From NCBI RefSeq assembly GCF_963515715.1, contig NZ_CAUPZS010000001.1, positions 248,001-312,000 of the forward strand: 64,000 nt of DNA, given 5' to 3'. Shown here piece by piece: positions 42,329-52,276 of this stretch. The stretch comes from Clostridium_AW sp963515715. GTDB taxonomy: Bacteria; Bacillota; Clostridia; Clostridiales; Clostridiaceae. Each line of letters begins with the position of its first letter. Position 1 is the stretch's first letter. Under the pieces are notes generated by a model that was given only the letters and a program-made list of their open reading frames with translations, was not told where the DNA came from and made no database searches. The position numbers and the translations under genes are program-made.

Positions 42329-42643
42329 CTAATTTATGTTCATGTCATTCCATAAATCCATTAACCTTTTGGCAATAGATAAATCACTTATTCCAACGAT
42401 ATTTAATCCTTCTTTACCTAATATATTTGATAGATCATCTTTGCTATAGTAAATTATCATAGGTGTATTTTTAATATCACAAAGAGTTTTAAACTTATTT
42501 TTTGTATTTTCAGATGATTCCTTTGATACTATTAATAAATGACAGGTTCCTCTTTTAATGGAATCTTCACATTTATTATAACCCTCTAGACATTTACCAG
42601 CTTTTTTAGCTATTCCTAGAAAGGAAATAAACTTATCTTTCAT
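42329..42643 (-). CDS. ylxQ: L7Ae-family RNA-binding protein YlxQ
   Basis: The 104-aa product is of the L7Ae/L30e/Gadd45 fold (FISFLGIAKKAGKCLEGYNKCEDSIKRG, then a LLIVSKESSENTKNKFKTLC strand-helix), the family member always found between ylxR and infB. Such proteins bind kink-turn RNA; the specific role of YlxQ is unclear. Its start overlaps the ylxR stop by 11 bases, so it is translationally coupled within the nusA operon. Confidence 0.9.
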   Translation of the reverse strand: MKDKFISFLGIAKKAGKCLEGYNKCEDSIKRGTCHLLIVSKESSENTKNKFKTLCDIKNTPMIIYYSKDDLSNILGKEGLNIVGISDLSIAKRLMDLWNDMNIN

Positions 42644-42902
42644 TATTTATCTCTTCCCTTAATTTATTGTATATTTCTTCACTTATGGTGGTTTCGAGAT
42701 TTCTGTCTAATTTTTTGCTTTTAAAAGATTTTTGAAGACACTCTACATTTTTACATATATAGGCGCCTCTACCAGGCTTTTTACCAGTTAAATCTACTGA
42801 AACTTCACCATCTTTATTTCGTACAATCCTTATGAGCTCTTTTTTAGGCTTCATTTCCATGCAACCGGTACACATTCGTTCAGGTATTTTCTTTACTCTC
42901 AT
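42633..42902 (-). CDS. rnpM: YlxR family protein (RNase P modulator RnpM)
   Basis: The 89-aa product has the YlxR landmarks PERMCTGCMEMKPKKELIRIVR, VDLTGKKPGRGAYIC and a basic C-terminal helix. The cysteines in CTGC and CKNVEC are at the usual places. The Bacillus protein binds the RNase P RNA and modulates its activity, hence the name RnpM. The ATG follows AAGGTGG. It is flanked by nusA and ylxQ as in nearly all Firmicutes. Confidence 0.92.
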   Translation of the reverse strand: MRVKKIPERMCTGCMEMKPKKELIRIVRNKDGEVSVDLTGKKPGRGAYICKNVECLQKSFKSKKLDRNLETTISEEIYNKLREEINNER

Positions 42903-42932
42903 ATAAACACCACCTTCTTTTTAAAGTCCTAG

Positions 42933-43982
42933 TTATCCATTGACTTGTGAAGAGCTTTTAATATCTATCTTCCAACCTGTAAGTTTTGCAGCTAGCCTTA
43001 CGTTTTGACCTTCTTTTCCTATGGCAAGGGATAATTGATTATCATCCACCACTACTTTAGCTGACTTATTTTCTTCATCAATTGTAACATCTAGTACTTT
43101 AGCTGGACTTAATGCATTTGCAATATACTCATCTGGAAGTTTACTCCATTTTATTATGTCAATTTTTTCATTTTTTAATTCATTTACGATATTTTGAACT
43201 CTTATACCCTTAGGCCCTACACAAGCACCCATTGGATCTACATCTTCATCGTTAGAATGAACAGCAATTTTTGTTCTTGAACCTGCTTCTCTAGCTATAC
43301 TTTTTATTTCTACAACTCCATTATATATTTCAGGCACTTCTAATTCAAATAGCCTTTTAACTAAACCAGGATGAGTTCTAGAAACTATTACTTGTGCACC
43401 CTTAGTAGTATTTTTTACTTCAACTATATATAGCTTTAATCGCTCGTTGAAATTGTAAGCCTCACCTAACATCTGCTCATTAGGTCCAAGTACTGCTTCT
43501 ATTTTCCCTAAGTCAACAAAAACGTTAGTTTTATCTTTTCTTATTACTGTTCCAGTTATAATGTCACATTCTTTTTCTATAAATTCATTATAAACTATTC
43601 TTCTTTCTTCTTCTTTAATTCTCTGAATTACTACCTGTTTTGCCGCCTGAGCAGCAACTCTTCCAAATTTCTTAGGAGTTACTTCTATATTTACCACTTC
43701 ATCTAATTCGTATCTTGGATCTATTTCTCTAGCTTCTTCTAAGGAAATTTCATTAAATTCATCTTCCACATTTTCAACTACTGTTTTCTTGGAATGTACT
43801 TGAATTTCTCCAGTTCCTCTATTCATAATAACCGCTACATTTTGAGTTGTAGCACCTTGTTTGGCGTAATTCTTCTTATAGGCAGCGACTAAAGCATCTT
43901 CAATAGTATTAAAAATTAAATCTTCACTGATACCCTTTTCTTTAACTATCTCTTTAAGTGCTTCCACAAATTCTTCATTCAT
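42933..43982 (-). CDS. nusA: Transcription termination/antitermination factor NusA
   Basis: NusA binds RNA polymerase and modulates pausing, termination and antitermination. The 349-aa product has the N-terminal polymerase-binding domain, an S1 domain (TGTVIRKDKTNVFVDLGKIEAVLGPNEQ) and two KH domains (CVGPKGIRVQNIVNEL and AIGKEGQNVRLAAKLTGW). It lacks the acidic repeats of the longer enteric form, as in Gram-positives. The ATG follows GGAGG by about ten bases, 17 bases after rimP. Confidence 0.97.
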   Translation of the reverse strand: MNEEFVEALKEIVKEKGISEDLIFNTIEDALVAAYKKNYAKQGATTQNVAVIMNRGTGEIQVHSKKTVVENVEDEFNEISLEEAREIDPRYELDEVVNIEVTPKKFGRVAAQAAKQVVIQRIKEEERRIVYNEFIEKECDIITGTVIRKDKTNVFVDLGKIEAVLGPNEQMLGEAYNFNERLKLYIVEVKNTTKGAQVIVSRTHPGLVKRLFELEVPEIYNGVVEIKSIAREAGSRTKIAVHSNDEDVDPMGACVGPKGIRVQNIVNELKNEKIDIIKWSKLPDEYIANALSPAKVLDVTIDEENKSAKVVVDDNQLSLAIGKEGQNVRLAAKLTGWKIDIKSSSQVNG

Positions 43983-43999
43983 TATTAAATTAACCTCCC

Positions 44000-44461
44000 T
44001 TAAAACTCCACTTTTAAATTAATAGTTTTTATCTTTTCTCTAGGTATAGCTAATAAGTTATCCTCTAGTTGAATATTTAAAATATCTTTATCGAATCCCT
44101 TTAAAACACCGTCAATTTTTTTGCTGCCATTAAATAAAGATTTAAGCTTTACAGAAACTGCATAGTCAATATACTTATTTAAGTGGTTATCGTTATGTAA
44201 CTCTCTTTCAATACCTGGAGATGAAATTTCTAAATAATAGCCCTCTGATATTGGATCCTCAACATCCATCATTTCACTAACTTCCCTGCTAACCTTTTCA
44301 CAGTCTTCTAAGGCTATTCCTTCATCTTTATCTATATATACTCTTAAATAATTTTCTCTATTTTCTTTTACATATTCTAAATAATAAAGCTCATACCCTA
44401 ATCTATCAACTATAGGATGGATTAAACTTGTTAATTCATCTACAAATAAATTTTTTTCCAT
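44000..44461 (-). CDS. rimP: Ribosome maturation factor RimP
   Basis: RimP assists 30S maturation. The 153-aa product shows the two RimP domains with LGYELYYLEYVKENRENYLRVYID, DCEKVSREVSEMMD and the signature YYLEISSPGIEREL. I take ATG 44461 because AAGGAGGG is about eight bases upstream; an upstream in-frame ATG at 44515 precedes it. It heads the nusA-infB superoperon; two hairpins (44535-44591) stand between it and polC. Confidence 0.95.
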   Translation of the reverse strand: MEKNLFVDELTSLIHPIVDRLGYELYYLEYVKENRENYLRVYIDKDEGIALEDCEKVSREVSEMMDVEDPISEGYYLEISSPGIERELHNDNHLNKYIDYAVSVKLKSLFNGSKKIDGVLKGFDKDILNIQLEDNLLAIPREKIKTINLKVEF

Positions 44462-44534
44462 ATAACGATCCCTCCTTACATAATATTGTGTAGTAAAACA
44501 GCGATTTAAATACAATTTTCATATATTAATTTAA

Positions 44535-44556
44535 AAACGCAACTATGGTTGCGTTT
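44535..44556 (-). terminator. Second hairpin in front of rimP
   Basis: AAACGCAAC at 44535-44543 pairs with GTTGCGTTT at 44548-44556. On the minus strand a T5 run follows, so the form is that of an intrinsic terminator or attenuator. Confidence 0.7.
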
Positions 44557-44569
44557 CATACAAATAGAA

Positions 44570-44591
44570 AGAGCGGGTTAATACCCACTCT
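44570..44591 (-). terminator. First hairpin after polC
   Basis: On the minus strand AGAGTGGGT pairs with ACCCGCTCT with a G-U wobble, which only forms in that strand's RNA; CTTTCTATTT follows. It is probably the polC operon terminator. Confidence 0.65.
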
Positions 44592-44670
44592 TACAAGTCA
44601 AAATATATCTGCAAACTTACTAATTTCCATTGTATCACAACAAATTCCTTATTTCAAGGGCTAGTTATTT

Positions 44671-47600
44671 CTATAAGTTAAATAGGCTCAACTGATTGGT
44701 GTCAGGCATACCTTTAAGACAACCATGATTTTCTAAAGCTTCTATGACAGTTCTTGTAGCTTTTCCCCTAATTTTCAAATCTTCTTTTGAGATGAATTCT
44801 CCAAGCCCTCTACCTTCAACTATATTTTTAGCAGCATTTACTCCCACTCCAGTAAGAGCACTTAATGGAATTCTGATTCCATCATTTTCGATTAAAAATC
44901 TCTCAGCATGGGATTTATATAAGTCAGCTTCTAGAAATTTGATTCCTCTAAGATACATTTCATGACAAATCTCTAAGGTGGTTAAAAGTCCTTTATCCTT
45001 AGGAGTAACGTTATTTCCCATGGCATTAATCTCTTCTATCTTTCGTAGCATAGAATCAATACCCTTCAATATTATATCTGCATCAAAATCATCAGCCCTA
45101 ACAGAGAAGTAAGTAGCATAGTAGTCCCTTGGATAATATACTTTAAAATAAGCTATTCTAACAGCCATCATAACATAGGCAACGGCGTGACCCTTAGGGA
45201 ACATGTACTTTATTTTTTTACAGGATTCTATATACCAATCTGGAACCTGATTTTCTCTCATAACTTGCTCATGTTCTTCGGACAACCCTTTCCCTTTTCT
45301 TACCTTTTCCATAATGTTAAAAGCTGTTTTAGGCGGCAATCCTTTATATATTAGATATACCATTATGTCATCTCTTGTAGCTATACAATCTTTTAGAGTA
45401 GTATATCCTTCTTTTATATAATATTGAGCATTATTAAGCCAAACATCAGTACCATGTGAAAGTCCAGATATTCTTACTAAATCTGAGAAGGTTTTTGGTT
45501 GAGTGTCAATCAACATCTGCCTAACAAATTTAGTACCAAACTCAGGAAGACCATACGTGCCCACTTCACATCCTAGTTCTTCTTTAGTAATTCCTAAAGC
45601 ATCCGGAGATGTAAAAAGACTCATTACTTTAGTATCCGCTAAAGGTATTGTTTTAGGATCTAATCCAGTTAAATCTTGAAGCATTCTAAGCACAGTAGGA
45701 TCATCGTGACCTAAAATATCTAATTTCAGTAGTCTACCGCTTATAGAGTGGTAATCAAAGTGGGTAGTTATTATTTCAGTATTGTTATCGTCTGCTGGAC
45801 GTTGTATTGGAGAGAAATTAAATATTTCGTTATCTTGAGGAACAACCATAACTCCACCAGGATGCTGTCCAGTAGTTCTCTTTATGCCAGTACATCCTAA
45901 AGTTAACCTTTCAATTTCAGCTCCGTTAGAAGTGATGTTTTTCTCAGTTAGATATTTTCTAACAAAGCCATAGGCGGTTTTCTCTGCAATTGTACCTATT
46001 GTCCCAGCCCTAAAAACATGACCCTTACCAAATAATTCTTCTGTATATTTATGTACTACAGATTGATATTCACCTGAGAAATTTAAATCTATGTCCGGTT
46101 CTTTATCTCCTTCAAAACCTAGAAAAGTTTCAAAAGGTATATCATGACCGTCTTTTGTTAGTACGTTTCCACATTCAGGACAATCTTTGTCTAGCAAATC
46201 TGCACCAGAACTTATGGAACCATCTGTTATAAATTCACTGTATTTACAATTAGAACATACATAATGAGGTGGTAAGCCATTAACCTCAGTTATATCTGAC
46301 ATTGTAGCAACAAAGGAAGAACCTACAGATCCTCTTGACCCAACTAAATATCCATCTTGATAAGACTTATCAACTAATTTATGTGCTATTAAATACAATA
46401 CTGCATAACCATTATTTATTATGGAATTTAGTTCTTTATCAAGTCTCTTTTGAACTACTTCTGGCAAATTATCTCCATAAATACTATGAGTTTTATGTAA
46501 AGTCATTTGTTTAATTTCTTCTTCGGCACCTTCTATTTTAGGAGGAAATGTTTCATCAGGAATTGGCTTTATTTCTTCAATTAATTCAGCAATCTTGTTA
46601 GTGTTTTTTACAACTACTTCAAAGCTCTTTGCATTTCCTAAATAATCAAATTCCTTTAGCATTTCTTCAGTTGTTCTAAAGTATAATGGAGGTTGGTTGT
46701 CTGCATCGCTATATCCCTGACCATTCATTATAATTCTTCTATAAATTTCATCTTCAGGATTTAAAAAGTGAACATCGCAGGTAGCAACCACTGGTTTATT
46801 ATATCTTTCCCCTAATGTACATATCCTTCTATTTATATTTTTTAATTCATCAACATCTTTAACCGTGCCATTTCTTATCATAAAATAGTTGTTTTCTAGA
46901 GGCTGAATTTCAAGATAATCATAGAAATCAATTGTGTTTTTTAATTCGTCATCACTTTTACCTTTAAGAATCTCTTTATAAATTTCCCCTGCCTCACAAG
47001 CAGAGCCGATAATAAGGCCATCTTTATATTTTTGTATTAAGCTTTTTGGCATTCTAGGTCTCTTATAAAAATAATCTAGATGAGAATGGGATATCAATTT
47101 ATAAAGGTTCTTTAATCCCTTCATGTTTTGAGCTAATACTATTAAATGATATGTAGGTAATGTTTTCACATCAATATTTTTAAAATATTCTTCATTTATG
47201 TTTTCTAAGGTAAAGATTTCTCTTTCCCTTAAAGCCTCAAAACTTTTAACTAATATTTCTCCTGTAGCCTTTGCATCATCCACAGCTCTATGATGATTTT
47301 CTGAATTTATCCCTAAATGTTTTGCAACTATATTTAATTTATACCTCTTTAGTTCTGGATATAAAAATTTAGCAAGAGGGATTGTATCCATTATAGGATT
47401 ATTAAACGTTAAGCCTAAGTCTTTACAGTTCTTTTTTATAAAAGAAACATCAAAGCTTGCGTTATGTGCCACTACAACAGTATCCCCTACAAATTCTAAA
47501 AATTTAGGCAAAACTTCGTTAATATCTTCTGCATCTTTAACCATTTCATCAGTTATACTTGTAAGTTCTATGATTTTTAATGGAATAATTACTTTAGGAT

Positions 47601-48975
47601 TGACAAAACTACTAAAGCTATCTATTATTTTTCCATTTTTTATTTTTACGGCACCAATTTCAATTATTTTATCATTTATGCTGGAAAATCCTGTGGTTTC
47701 TATATCGAAAACAACAAATTCATCATCTATAGATCTTCCTTCTCCATCTATAACAATAGGTACTCCATCATCTACTAGGTAAGCTTCTACGCCATATAAA
47801 ATTTTAATCTTATGTTTTTTACCAGCATCCATAGCTTCAGGATATGCTTGAACTACGCCATGATCAGTTATAGCAATGGCACTATGACCCCATGTGGCTG
47901 CTCTTTTTACTAAGGCTTCTGCAGATGTCATAGCATCCATGGCACTCATTCTAGTATGAAGATGTAGTTCAACTCGTTTTTCTTCTGCAGTATCCATTTT
48001 CATAATCTTATTAAGCTTTATAATATCCCTTGCCATAATAACTACTTCTCTTGCATAGTTATCATAAATAGCTTCCCCTCGAATTTTGCAGTAAAGCCCT
48101 TCCTTTATTTCTTCTAACACTTTTTCCTCATCCTTTGGACGAGTAAATATTTTTACTGTAATGGAACTAGTATAATCCGTAACATAAATAGATACAATTT
48201 TTCTACCAGTTTTAGTTTCAATTACGGTCCTTTTAAATATATCTCCACAAATTGTTACCATACCCATTGGTTCATCAATACAATCAATAGTAATCCAATC
48301 TTCATTAATATTTTTTCCTAGGAGAATACTGCTATCTTTATCTCCTTTTGAATTCTTATCATCATTCTTTTGTCTATCTAAAGCTATAACTTTATTTTTT
48401 TCTATCTTAGGTTTACTATTTTTTATAATTTCTTTAATTAAGGACATCTCTTCTTCTACTAATTCATTGCATTCTTGGTCAGCACATGAAATCTCATAAA
48501 TTAGCTTTACCTTACACTCTATCCCAAAAACATCTCTTATTACACCATAAGTCAGTTCTTCAAAATTTTTATTCTTTAACATATTATAAATAAATTCATT
48601 TCCATATTTTATTATCAGAGTATTATCCTCTACATATTTGTGACCATTTAGCATGCATTCTTTTGCTAGAGGTACATGAGTAATTAGTGCATTTGTAAGT
48701 TCGCACCAATAATTATTACATAAATCTTCAAGGGTTACATCAGAAATATCCTTATAAGAAACCAATTCTATATCATTAAAAAAGTTAAATTTTTTATAAA
48801 GTATTTCTTTAAAGCAATTCTCCATGTCTTTGTTAAATTCATTAAAAGATTTAAGTATTACTTTCAATTTATTACTTTTTTTCAAATACTGTATTTTTAG
48901 AATTTTAATATCTTTTAATAAATCTTGTGAAGATGGATTTTCATCATGAAGTATTTTAGCCAAATCTATATTCAT
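44671..48975 (-). CDS. polC: DNA polymerase III PolC-type alpha subunit
   Basis: PolC is the main replicative polymerase of low-GC Gram-positives with built-in proofreading. Domain order in the 1434-aa product: N-terminal domain and OB fold (WITIDCIDEPMGMVTICG), PHP domain from about residue 330 (VELHLHTRMSAMDAMTS), an inserted DnaQ-like exonuclease from about 415 (FVVFDIETTG, ending in HRAVDDAKATG), then palm/thumb/fingers with the zinc-binding CSNCKYSE/CPECGN segment and DKEPDIDLNFSGEYQ. ATG 48975 is chosen because AAGGTGA is five bases upstream; GTG 48984 lies inside it. It follows ispG by 10 bases. Confidence 0.97.
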   Translation of the reverse strand: MNIDLAKILHDENPSSQDLLKDIKILKIQYLKKSNKLKVILKSFNEFNKDMENCFKEILYKKFNFFNDIELVSYKDISDVTLEDLCNNYWCELTNALITHVPLAKECMLNGHKYVEDNTLIIKYGNEFIYNMLKNKNFEELTYGVIRDVFGIECKVKLIYEISCADQECNELVEEEMSLIKEIIKNSKPKIEKNKVIALDRQKNDDKNSKGDKDSSILLGKNINEDWITIDCIDEPMGMVTICGDIFKRTVIETKTGRKIVSIYVTDYTSSITVKIFTRPKDEEKVLEEIKEGLYCKIRGEAIYDNYAREVVIMARDIIKLNKIMKMDTAEEKRVELHLHTRMSAMDAMTSAEALVKRAATWGHSAIAITDHGVVQAYPEAMDAGKKHKIKILYGVEAYLVDDGVPIVIDGEGRSIDDEFVVFDIETTGFSSINDKIIEIGAVKIKNGKIIDSFSSFVNPKVIIPLKIIELTSITDEMVKDAEDINEVLPKFLEFVGDTVVVAHNASFDVSFIKKNCKDLGLTFNNPIMDTIPLAKFLYPELKRYKLNIVAKHLGINSENHHRAVDDAKATGEILVKSFEALREREIFTLENINEEYFKNIDVKTLPTYHLIVLAQNMKGLKNLYKLISHSHLDYFYKRPRMPKSLIQKYKDGLIIGSACEAGEIYKEILKGKSDDELKNTIDFYDYLEIQPLENNYFMIRNGTVKDVDELKNINRRICTLGERYNKPVVATCDVHFLNPEDEIYRRIIMNGQGYSDADNQPPLYFRTTEEMLKEFDYLGNAKSFEVVVKNTNKIAELIEEIKPIPDETFPPKIEGAEEEIKQMTLHKTHSIYGDNLPEVVQKRLDKELNSIINNGYAVLYLIAHKLVDKSYQDGYLVGSRGSVGSSFVATMSDITEVNGLPPHYVCSNCKYSEFITDGSISSGADLLDKDCPECGNVLTKDGHDIPFETFLGFEGDKEPDIDLNFSGEYQSVVHKYTEELFGKGHVFRAGTIGTIAEKTAYGFVRKYLTEKNITSNGAEIERLTLGCTGIKRTTGQHPGGVMVVPQDNEIFNFSPIQRPADDNNTEIITTHFDYHSISGRLLKLDILGHDDPTVLRMLQDLTGLDPKTIPLADTKVMSLFTSPDALGITKEELGCEVGTYGLPEFGTKFVRQMLIDTQPKTFSDLVRISGLSHGTDVWLNNAQYYIKEGYTTLKDCIATRDDIMVYLIYKGLPPKTAFNIMEKVRKGKGLSEEHEQVMRENQVPDWYIESCKKIKYMFPKGHAVAYVMMAVRIAYFKVYYPRDYYATYFSVRADDFDADIILKGIDSMLRKIEEINAMGNNVTPKDKGLLTTLEICHEMYLRGIKFLEADLYKSHAERFLIENDGIRIPLSALTGVGVNAAKNIVEGRGLGEFISKEDLKIRGKATRTVIEALENHGCLKGMPDTNQLSLFNL

Positions 48976-48985
48976 CTTCTTCACC

Positions 48986-50035
48986 TTACATTTTTTCTAT
49001 TTCTTTAATAAGTTCATAAATCAGTTGTTCTTCTTTTACTTTTTTAATTATCTGTCCTTTTTTAAATATTAATCCTTCACCATTGCCGCCAGCTATACCT
49101 ATATCAGCATCTCTAGCTTCCCCAGGACCATTTACTACACATCCCATTACTGCAATTTTAATATTTTTATTTAAGTTTTCAACTTTTTTCTCTACTTCGT
49201 TTGCAATTTTTATGAGATCAATTTCTGTCCTACCGCAGGTTGGGCAGGATATGAATTCTATACCTCCCTTTAGCAAGCTTAAAGATTTTAATATTTCTTT
49301 TGCTACTTTTATTTCCTCCGTAGGATCTCCAGTTAGGGAAACTCTTATTGTATCACCTATTCCTTCAGCGAGAAGAGTACCTATACCAACACTAGATTTA
49401 ATAGTCCCTCTCCAAAGAGTTCCGGCTTCTGTAACACCGAGGTGCAAAGGGTAATTAGTCTTTTGAGATATTAATCTATAACTTTCTATCATTTCCATAA
49501 CATTTGAAGATTTAATAGATAATACTATATTATCAAAATCAAGTTCTTCTAAGATTTTTGCATGTTCTAGTGCACTTTCTACCAATGCTTCTGGGCAAAC
49601 CTTGCCATATTTAGTTAACAGTCTTTTTTCTAGAGAACCTGAATTCACTCCTATTCTAATAGGTATATTCCTTTCTTTTGCCTTTTTCACTACCATTTCT
49701 ACTCTTTGCTTATCACCAATGTTACCAGGGTTTATTCGAAGTTTACTTATTCCATTATCAATAGATTTTAAAGCTAATCTATAGTCAAAATGTATATCTG
49801 CTACTAGAGGTATATTTATACCTTTTATTATATCCTTTAGAGCTTCACAAGCTTCCATATCAGGTACAGCGCATCGGATTATTTCACATCCCGCTTCTTC
49901 TAATTCTTTTATTTGTCTTATAGTATTTTTTATGTCCCTAGTATCAGTATTTGTCATAGATTGAATAGATATAGGGGCATCGCCCCCAATATAAACATTT
50001 CCTATTTGAATTTTTTTAGTACTTTTTCGTTCCAT
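48986..50035 (-). CDS. ispG: 4-hydroxy-3-methylbut-2-en-1-yl diphosphate synthase
   Basis: IspG (GcpE) is the [4Fe-4S] enzyme of the penultimate MEP step, converting MEcPP to HMBPP. The 349-aa product has the TIM-barrel start GGDAPISIQSMTNTDT, RINPGNIG, and the cluster cysteines in SCPTCGRTEID near residues 263-266 and GCVVNGPGEA near 297, with the glutamate ligand in the next turn. The ATG follows AGGAG by seven bases. It lies between rseP and polC in a run with dxr, so two MEP genes are clustered. Confidence 0.97.
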   Translation of the reverse strand: MERKSTKKIQIGNVYIGGDAPISIQSMTNTDTRDIKNTIRQIKELEEAGCEIIRCAVPDMEACEALKDIIKGINIPLVADIHFDYRLALKSIDNGISKLRINPGNIGDKQRVEMVVKKAKERNIPIRIGVNSGSLEKRLLTKYGKVCPEALVESALEHAKILEELDFDNIVLSIKSSNVMEMIESYRLISQKTNYPLHLGVTEAGTLWRGTIKSSVGIGTLLAEGIGDTIRVSLTGDPTEEIKVAKEILKSLSLLKGGIEFISCPTCGRTEIDLIKIANEVEKKVENLNKNIKIAVMGCVVNGPGEARDADIGIAGGNGEGLIFKKGQIIKKVKEEQLIYELIKEIEKM

Positions 50036-50045
50036 TTTATCACTC

Positions 50046-51068
50046 CTAGAATGTTACAGGATATAAAATATCCTTTATTGTAACTAATATCATTAATGTC
50101 ATAAGAATGGCAAAACCTATATAATTAATTACACCGACCTTATTATTATCGACTTTTTTTCCTGTAATTATTTCTATCAAAAATAATGTAATCCATCCAC
50201 CGTCTAAGGCTGGAAATGGTATTATATTAAAAATACCTAATTGTACGCTTAAGTAAGCCGCAAAAAATAGTAGATTTAAAAAACCTGCCTTAGCGGCCTG
50301 ACCTGATACTTTAATAATTGTAACAGGACCACCAAAATCATTTAAAGAAGCTTTTCCTTTAAATATAGTACCTAAAAATCCAAATGTTTGATTAATTAGT
50401 GAATTTGTTTCCACAAAACCATAAGAAATAGATTCTTTAATCGTTGGACTTTTAACTTCAGTAGGATATACACCCACAATGTAATTACCTTCTTTTTCAT
50501 CTTTCACAGGAGTAACTTTAGTTGTTGTAATTTCGTTTCCCCTTTTAACAGTAATATCCATTGTTTCACCTTTATTCATATAAACTTGAGTATAAAAGTC
50601 TTCCCAAGTGAGTATTTTTTTATTGTTAATTTTAAGTATTTTATCGCCCTCTTGTATACCAGCTACTTGTGCGGGTAGATTAGGTACAACTTTACTAATT
50701 ATAGGGGCAAAATATCCTTTGCTCCCAGCAATTATACTAAATATGACAATTGCTAAAATTAAATTCATTATAGGTCCTGCAGCAACTATACTCAGCTTTT
50801 GTAAAGAACTTTTATTTGAAAAGGCTCTTTCATCAAAAGTTTCTTCCCCATCTTCACCAAGCATCTTAACATATCCACCTATTGGTAAGAGTTTAATATT
50901 ATAAGCGGTTTCACCACTCTTAAATCCAACTAGCTTAGGTCCCATTCCTATTGCAAATTCTTCAACTTTTACTCCATTAAGTTTAGCCATAATGAAATGC
51001 CCTAACTCATGGATCATAACCAACAATCCAAAGGCCAATAAAGCTCCTAATATATTAATAAAATTCAC
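50046..51068 (-). CDS. rseP: Site-2 intramembrane zinc protease RseP/RasP
   Basis: The S2P protease cleaves membrane-embedded anti-sigma factors and leftover signal peptides. The 340-aa product has the zinc site HELGHF in the first helix, a PDZ domain (VVPNLPAQVAGIQEGDKILKINNKKI) in the periplasm-equivalent loop, and the third zinc ligand in NIIPFPALDGGW in a later helix. I choose GTG 51068: AAGGAGG is seven bases upstream, while GTG 51074 is adjacent to it. It follows dxr by 17 bases. Its target here is unknown; sporulation or envelope-stress anti-sigmas are candidates. Confidence 0.94.
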   Translation of the reverse strand: MNFINILGALLAFGLLVMIHELGHFIMAKLNGVKVEEFAIGMGPKLVGFKSGETAYNIKLLPIGGYVKMLGEDGEETFDERAFSNKSSLQKLSIVAAGPIMNLILAIVIFSIIAGSKGYFAPIISKVVPNLPAQVAGIQEGDKILKINNKKILTWEDFYTQVYMNKGETMDITVKRGNEITTTKVTPVKDEKEGNYIVGVYPTEVKSPTIKESISYGFVETNSLINQTFGFLGTIFKGKASLNDFGGPVTIIKVSGQAAKAGFLNLLFFAAYLSVQLGIFNIIPFPALDGGWITLFLIEIITGKKVDNNKVGVINYIGFAILMTLMILVTIKDILYPVTF

Positions 51069-51085
51069 AGTCACTCCTCCTTAAT

Positions 51086-52243
51086 TTAAAGCTTAAAACT
51101 ATCAAATACATAATTTTTTACTCTCTTATCCATTTCAATTATGCTCTCAATAGACAAATCCTCACAATTATAAAATTTATCCATTGCTTCTTCTAATATA
51201 TTCCCTATTTGAAGAAATTTTATTTTTCTATTTAGGAAAAGATCAACAGCAGCTTCATTTGCTGCATTTAAAATTGTAGGCATAATACCTCCTTTTTCCC
51301 CTGCTATATATGCTAATTTTAAAGGTTTGAATGTATCCAAATCTGGTTTTTCAAAGGTCAATTTTTCTAGATTGTAAAAATCAATTTTCCCTCCTACCGC
51401 TTCTTTTCTCTTTGGATAATTTAAGGCGTATTGTATAGGCAATCTCATATCAGTAGTGCCCATTTGAGCAATAACATTTCCATCTGTATATTGAACCATA
51501 GAATGTATTATGCTTTGAGGGTGGACTACTACTTGAATATCTTTATAGTCTATTCCAAAAAGATGATGTGCCTCTATTACTTCAAGGCCCTTATTCATAA
51601 GTGTAGCTGAATCTATAGAAATTTTTTTACCCATATTCCATCTTGGGTGTTTTAAAGCCTGTTCTAAAGTAACATCTTTAAGGTCCTCTATTTTTCTACC
51701 TCTAAAAGGGCCTCCGGAAGCTGTTAATATTATTTTATCTACTTCCTCCTTTGAATTTCCTTCTAAACATTGAAAGATTGCGCTATGCTCTGAATCTACT
51801 GGAAGGATTTTAACATTATTCTTTTTAACCTCATCTATTATTATATCCCCTCCCACAACCAGGGTTTCTTTGTTAGCTAAGGCTATATCCTTTCCTGCTT
51901 TTATTGCATTTAGTGTAGGCTGAAGGCCAATCATACCAACTACCGAGGTTAGAACAATATCTATTTCTGGGAGAGATGATATTATATTTAAACCCTCCAT
52001 ACCAAAAAGTATCTCTATTTTCTTATTATTTTCTTTGCAGTAACTCATTATTTTATCAAAAGCATTTTTTTCTGTTATGGCTACATATTTAGGATTAAAT
52101 TCTTCGATTATTTTTATTGTACCTTCCCAATTGCTATGAGAAGAAATGCCAACTAGCGAAAGATTTCCTTTTGTTTTTCTTATAACATCCAATGCTTGAG
52201 TTCCAACAGAACCAGTAGCACCTAATATGGTTAACTTCTTCAA
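51086..52243 (-). CDS. dxr: 1-deoxy-D-xylulose 5-phosphate reductoisomerase
   Basis: Dxr catalyses the committed MEP step, DXP to MEP, with NADPH. The 385-aa product has the NADPH motif GATGSVGTQALDV, LANKETLVVGG, the metal-binding PVDSEHSAIFQCL and LTASGGPFR with HPRWNMGKKISIDSATLMNK. TTG 52243 is the likely start: AGGAG is eight bases upstream and the product then begins MKKLTILGAT; ATG 52276 lies before that site. It is directly after the AI-2E-family gene. Confidence 0.96.
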   Translation of the reverse strand: MKKLTILGATGSVGTQALDVIRKTKGNLSLVGISSHSNWEGTIKIIEEFNPKYVAITEKNAFDKIMSYCKENNKKIEILFGMEGLNIISSLPEIDIVLTSVVGMIGLQPTLNAIKAGKDIALANKETLVVGGDIIIDEVKKNNVKILPVDSEHSAIFQCLEGNSKEEVDKIILTASGGPFRGRKIEDLKDVTLEQALKHPRWNMGKKISIDSATLMNKGLEVIEAHHLFGIDYKDIQVVVHPQSIIHSMVQYTDGNVIAQMGTTDMRLPIQYALNYPKRKEAVGGKIDFYNLEKLTFEKPDLDTFKPLKLAYIAGEKGGIMPTILNAANEAAVDLFLNRKIKFLQIGNILEEAMDKFYNCEDLSIESIIEMDKRVKNYVFDSFKL

Positions 52244-52276
52244 ATCAACATCTCCTTTTGTATATAAATAACTCAT

